Of a DNA stretch of 34,716 nucleotides, positions 33,501 through 34,716 are shown piece by piece; the first letter of the stretch is position 1; every line of letters starts with the position of its first letter. Source of the stretch: Bacteriovoracaceae bacterium UBA4573 (GTDB lineage: Bacteria; Bdellovibrionota; UBA1018; UBA923); contig DGKJ01000057.1 of the NCBI GenBank assembly GCA_002387735.1, forward strand, positions 26,409-61,124. The letters are read 5' to 3'. A program made the translations under genes and the position numbers. Under the pieces are notes generated by a model. It was not told where the DNA came from. It searched no databases and saw only the letters and a list, made by a program, of their open reading frames with translations.

Positions 33501-34716
33501 TTAGAAACTGGCGCCACTGATCGCACGGTAAACTACGTTTCCGGTACCGGCACCACAGAGTTGCTCTTTAACTACACGGTACAAGCCGGAGATTCCTCGG
33601 CCGACCTTGACTACGTTGGCACTACCTCGCTTACCGCCGGCACCAGTATTCGCGATGCCGCGGGCAATGATGCCGACCGAACCCTTGCTTCACCGGGCGC
33701 AGCTGGGTCACTTGGGGCCAATGAGGCCATCGTGATTGTAACGCCTACTGCTGTTCCGTCGGATTTCCCTGGGTTCCAAATCGCCTACGGTGACTTTGAC
33801 CGTGACGGTGATATCGACGTGGTCATTCCGAGTCTTTCAGCCAACGAAGTCATCCCATATCTAAACAATGGTTCTGGTACGCTCAGTGCTGGTACTGCGG
33901 TTACAGTCGGTACAAAACCTGTCGCCGTGCTCGCCGCTGACATTAACCGCGATGGGAAACTTGACCTCGTTGTTTCAAACTGGGATGCCGACACAGTTGG
34001 CACACTGATCGGCGTAGGTGACGGTACGTTCGGCGCCATGACCTCCGTGGCAGTGGGCGACAAACCAGCTGGTCTTGCCGCGCTCGATATCAATAAAGAC
34101 GGCGATCTCGACATCGTGGTTGCGAACTATGGCGCCGACAATGTGCAGCTGCTTTCAAACAGTGGTTTGGGAATTTTAACCGCAGGCGCTACTAATGCGA
34201 CTGGCACTGGTCCTACGAGCGTTGTTGCCGGCGACTGGGACCGCGACGGTGATCAAGACATTGCCGTCACGAACTTCGGTTCGGGGACAGTGACCGTGCT
34301 CGCTACCGCACTCGGATTACTGGGGGCAGATGAATCGATTACTGTTGGCACGAATCCGTTTGGTATCGTGGTTGGCGATTTTAATGCTGACGGTAAACCC
34401 GACCTCGCGGTTGCAAACTATGGCGACAACGACGTGAGTGTATCCCTCAATGGGGGTACTTCGTTCGGCGCGAAAACTGACACCGCAGTTGGCACCGGCC
34501 CAATCGGCATTGCAGCGGTTCGCTGGAATGCAGGTGGCGCGCTCGATCTCGTGATCTCTAACAGCGGTAGCGACAACTACTCGGTTCTGAGCGGTGTTGG
34601 CGACGGCACCTTTGGCGCGGCAGCAAATACTGCATTGGGCAGCACCGACCCTTCGGGCGTCGCCATTGGCGATTTTAATCGAAATGGCGAACCCGACGTA
34701 GTTTTCATGTACAGCA
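30582..34716 (+). CDS. Giant surface lipoprotein with Ig-like repeats and FG-GAP/VCBS repeats, C-terminus beyond window
   Basis: Open for 1378 codons to the window edge. ATG at 30582 with GAGGGG 5 nt before it. The N-terminus carries a signal sequence (HVLSIVLLSTAIYGC, lipobox IYGC, Cys39), then a Gly-rich linker (~45-70). Residues 72 to ~1055 are eight Ig-like repeats of 123 residues, each with VTFSE.VTVVGTPTIVLETGATDRTVNYSSG, FTYTVQAGDTSSDLDYV and SLAAGTSIRDAAGNDATLTL. From ~1060, seven FG-GAP-type units with Ca-binding DxDxDG motifs (GDFDRDGDIDVV, ADINRDGKLDLVVSN, GDFNADGKPDLAVANYG) form a probable beta-propeller. It is likely an outer-surface adhesin or matrix protein. Exact ligand unknown. 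Confidence 0.9.
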   Translation, partial: MLNRTMGNIELVLDALRRHVLKFAHVLSIVLLSTAIYGCNAKIIGEGGGGALGGGGGGSAGGSSGGGSTPVGPTVTNVTSSTANGTYSATDSVSISITFSEIVNVVGTPTLVLETGATDRTVNYSSGTGTTTLVFTYTVQPGDTSADLDYVGTGSLAAGTSIRNAAGTDATLTLPSPGAANSLSANKAIVIDNTGPTVTSVSSSTANGTYTTGGTVNITVTFSEAVTVTGTPTIALETGATDRTVNYSSGTGTTTLVFAYTVQAGDASGDLDYLSTTALSAGTSIRSAIGNDATLTLPTPGAANSLGANKAIVIDTGAPSVTSVSATTANGSYNAGDTVDVTVTFSEVVTVTGTPTIVLETGATDRTVNYSSGTGSATLTFTYTVQAGDTSSDLDYVGTGSLAAGTTIRDGVGNDATLTLPSPGAANSLGANKAIVIDTTAPTVSSVSSTTNNGTYAAGSTVDVTVTFSESVTVAGTPTIVLETGATDRTVNYSSGSGGTTLTFTYTVQAGDTSSDLDYVATTSLAAGTSIRDAAGNDATLTLASPGAANSLGANKAIVIDNTGPTVSSVNSPTAAGTYKAGDTIDVVVNFNETVTVVGTPTIVLETGATDRTVNYSSGSGSTALTFTYTVQAGDTSSDLDYVATTSLAAGTSIRDSVGNDATLTLASPGAANSLGANEALVIDTTGPTVSSVNSPTAAGSYNAGDTIDVVVNFNENVTVVGTPTIVLETGATDRTVNYSSGSGGTALTFTYTVQAGDTSSDLDYVATTSLAAGTSIRDAAGNDATLTLASPGAANSLGANEALVIDTTAPTVSSVNSPTAAGSYNAGDTIDVVVNFNENVTVVGTPTIVLETGTTDRTVNYSSGSGGTALTFTYTVQAGDTSSDLDYVATTSLAAGTSIRDAAGNDATLTLASPGAANSLGANEALVIDTTAPTVTGVASNSAAATYGLTDVIDVRVTFSENVTVVGTPTIILETGATDRTVNYVSGTGTTELLFNYTVQAGDSSADLDYVGTTSLTAGTSIRDAAGNDADRTLASPGAAGSLGANEAIVIVTPTAVPSDFPGFQIAYGDFDRDGDIDVVIPSLSANEVIPYLNNGSGTLSAGTAVTVGTKPVAVLAADINRDGKLDLVVSNWDADTVGTLIGVGDGTFGAMTSVAVGDKPAGLAALDINKDGDLDIVVANYGADNVQLLSNSGLGILTAGATNATGTGPTSVVAGDWDRDGDQDIAVTNFGSGTVTVLATALGLLGADESITVGTNPFGIVVGDFNADGKPDLAVANYGDNDVSVSLNGGTSFGAKTDTAVGTGPIGIAAVRWNAGGALDLVISNSGSDNYSVLSGVGDGTFGAAANTALGSTDPSGVAIGDFNRNGEPDVVFMYS
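30795..33746 (+). repeat. Eight tandem 369-bp repeats (Ig-like domains)
   Basis: The period is exactly 369 bp (repeat 1 at 30795, repeat 2 at 31164), in frame with the lipoprotein gene. Repeats 5-7 are nearly identical at DNA level, while 1, 2 and 8 have diverged. This gradient points to recent amplification of the central units. Homologous recombination could change copy number without shifting the frame. Confidence 0.9.
33747..34716 (+). repeat. FG-GAP/VCBS repeat region of the giant lipoprotein
   Basis: Seven units of about 45-50 residues, each with a D-x-[DN]-x-[DN]-G-x-x-D calcium loop followed by [VI]V.[NS]...D.V. The sixth unit (RWNAGGALDLVISN) has lost the loop acids. The array continues past the window. 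Confidence 0.85.

Noticed and set aside
30689..34114. Several minus-strand open frames over the giant lipoprotein
   Set aside because: They repeat with the 369-bp period and are shadows of the plus-strand repeats, with no start signals or recognisable domains.
1..34716. CRISPR array, tRNA/rRNA genes, IS elements, prophage
   Set aside because: No regularly spaced short repeats with unique spacers, no cloverleaf or rRNA signature, and no transposase, integrase or phage structural proteins were seen on either strand.

Overview
The window looks like a chromosomal segment of a Gram-negative, didermal bacterium. Evidence: many Sec signal peptides and lipoboxes, outer-membrane barrel candidates, a periplasmic dihaem cytochrome c peroxidase, and frequent TTG/GTG starts. 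The long Ig-like/FG-GAP lipoprotein, Ser/Pro-rich lipoproteins and very tight packing recall Bdellovibrionota or another former deltaproteobacterial lineage. That is an impression from style, not a proven placement. No rRNA, tRNA, CRISPR array, IS element or prophage was seen.

Layout. (1) 1-5417: a huge membrane sensor kinase (CHASE, five PAS, HisKA, HATPase; cut by the window edge) lies directly behind an HPt gene. A divergent OmpR-type response regulator is next to them. (2) 5434-9088: a B12-dependent MerR (CarH/LitR-like) photoreceptor heads an operon with an exported protein of unknown function and an exported NTF2-like protein. It is divergent from a TIGR01777-SRPBCC fusion protein. The shared 129-bp control region carries two mirror-image promoters, each overlapped by TTGTC repeats spaced 11 bp. 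(3) 9085-13087: a repeat-rich lipoprotein, a divergent IF-1-like gene, a radical SAM/SPASM protein and an ethanolamine-type permease. (4) 13088-17301: a four-gene, translationally coupled operon (TIM-barrel protein, FGGY kinase, glycerol-1-phosphate-dehydrogenase-like enzyme, PdxJ). This is the best candidate for an undescribed pathway. (5) 17298-30426: a dense run of repair, stress and envelope genes. It holds AlkC, a DEAD-box helicase, glutathione peroxidase, cytochrome c peroxidase, an AlkB-like dioxygenase, a nitroreductase, a second 2OG oxygenase with an extra C-terminal domain, a TrmB-like methyltransferase, a PLD/cardiolipin-synthase-like protein and an SDR. (6) 30582 to the end: a giant lipoprotein with eight 123-residue Ig-like repeats followed by FG-GAP (VCBS) repeats, cut by the window edge.

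Functional themes are light/oxidative and alkylation stress (CarH-like cluster, peroxidases, AlkB, AlkC, nitroreductase), envelope surface proteins, and one metabolic operon ending in vitamin B6 synthesis. Convergent genes repeatedly overlap at their 3' ends, and no obvious intrinsic terminators are visible between them. Residue numbers refer to the starts chosen here. All family assignments were made by eye from motifs.
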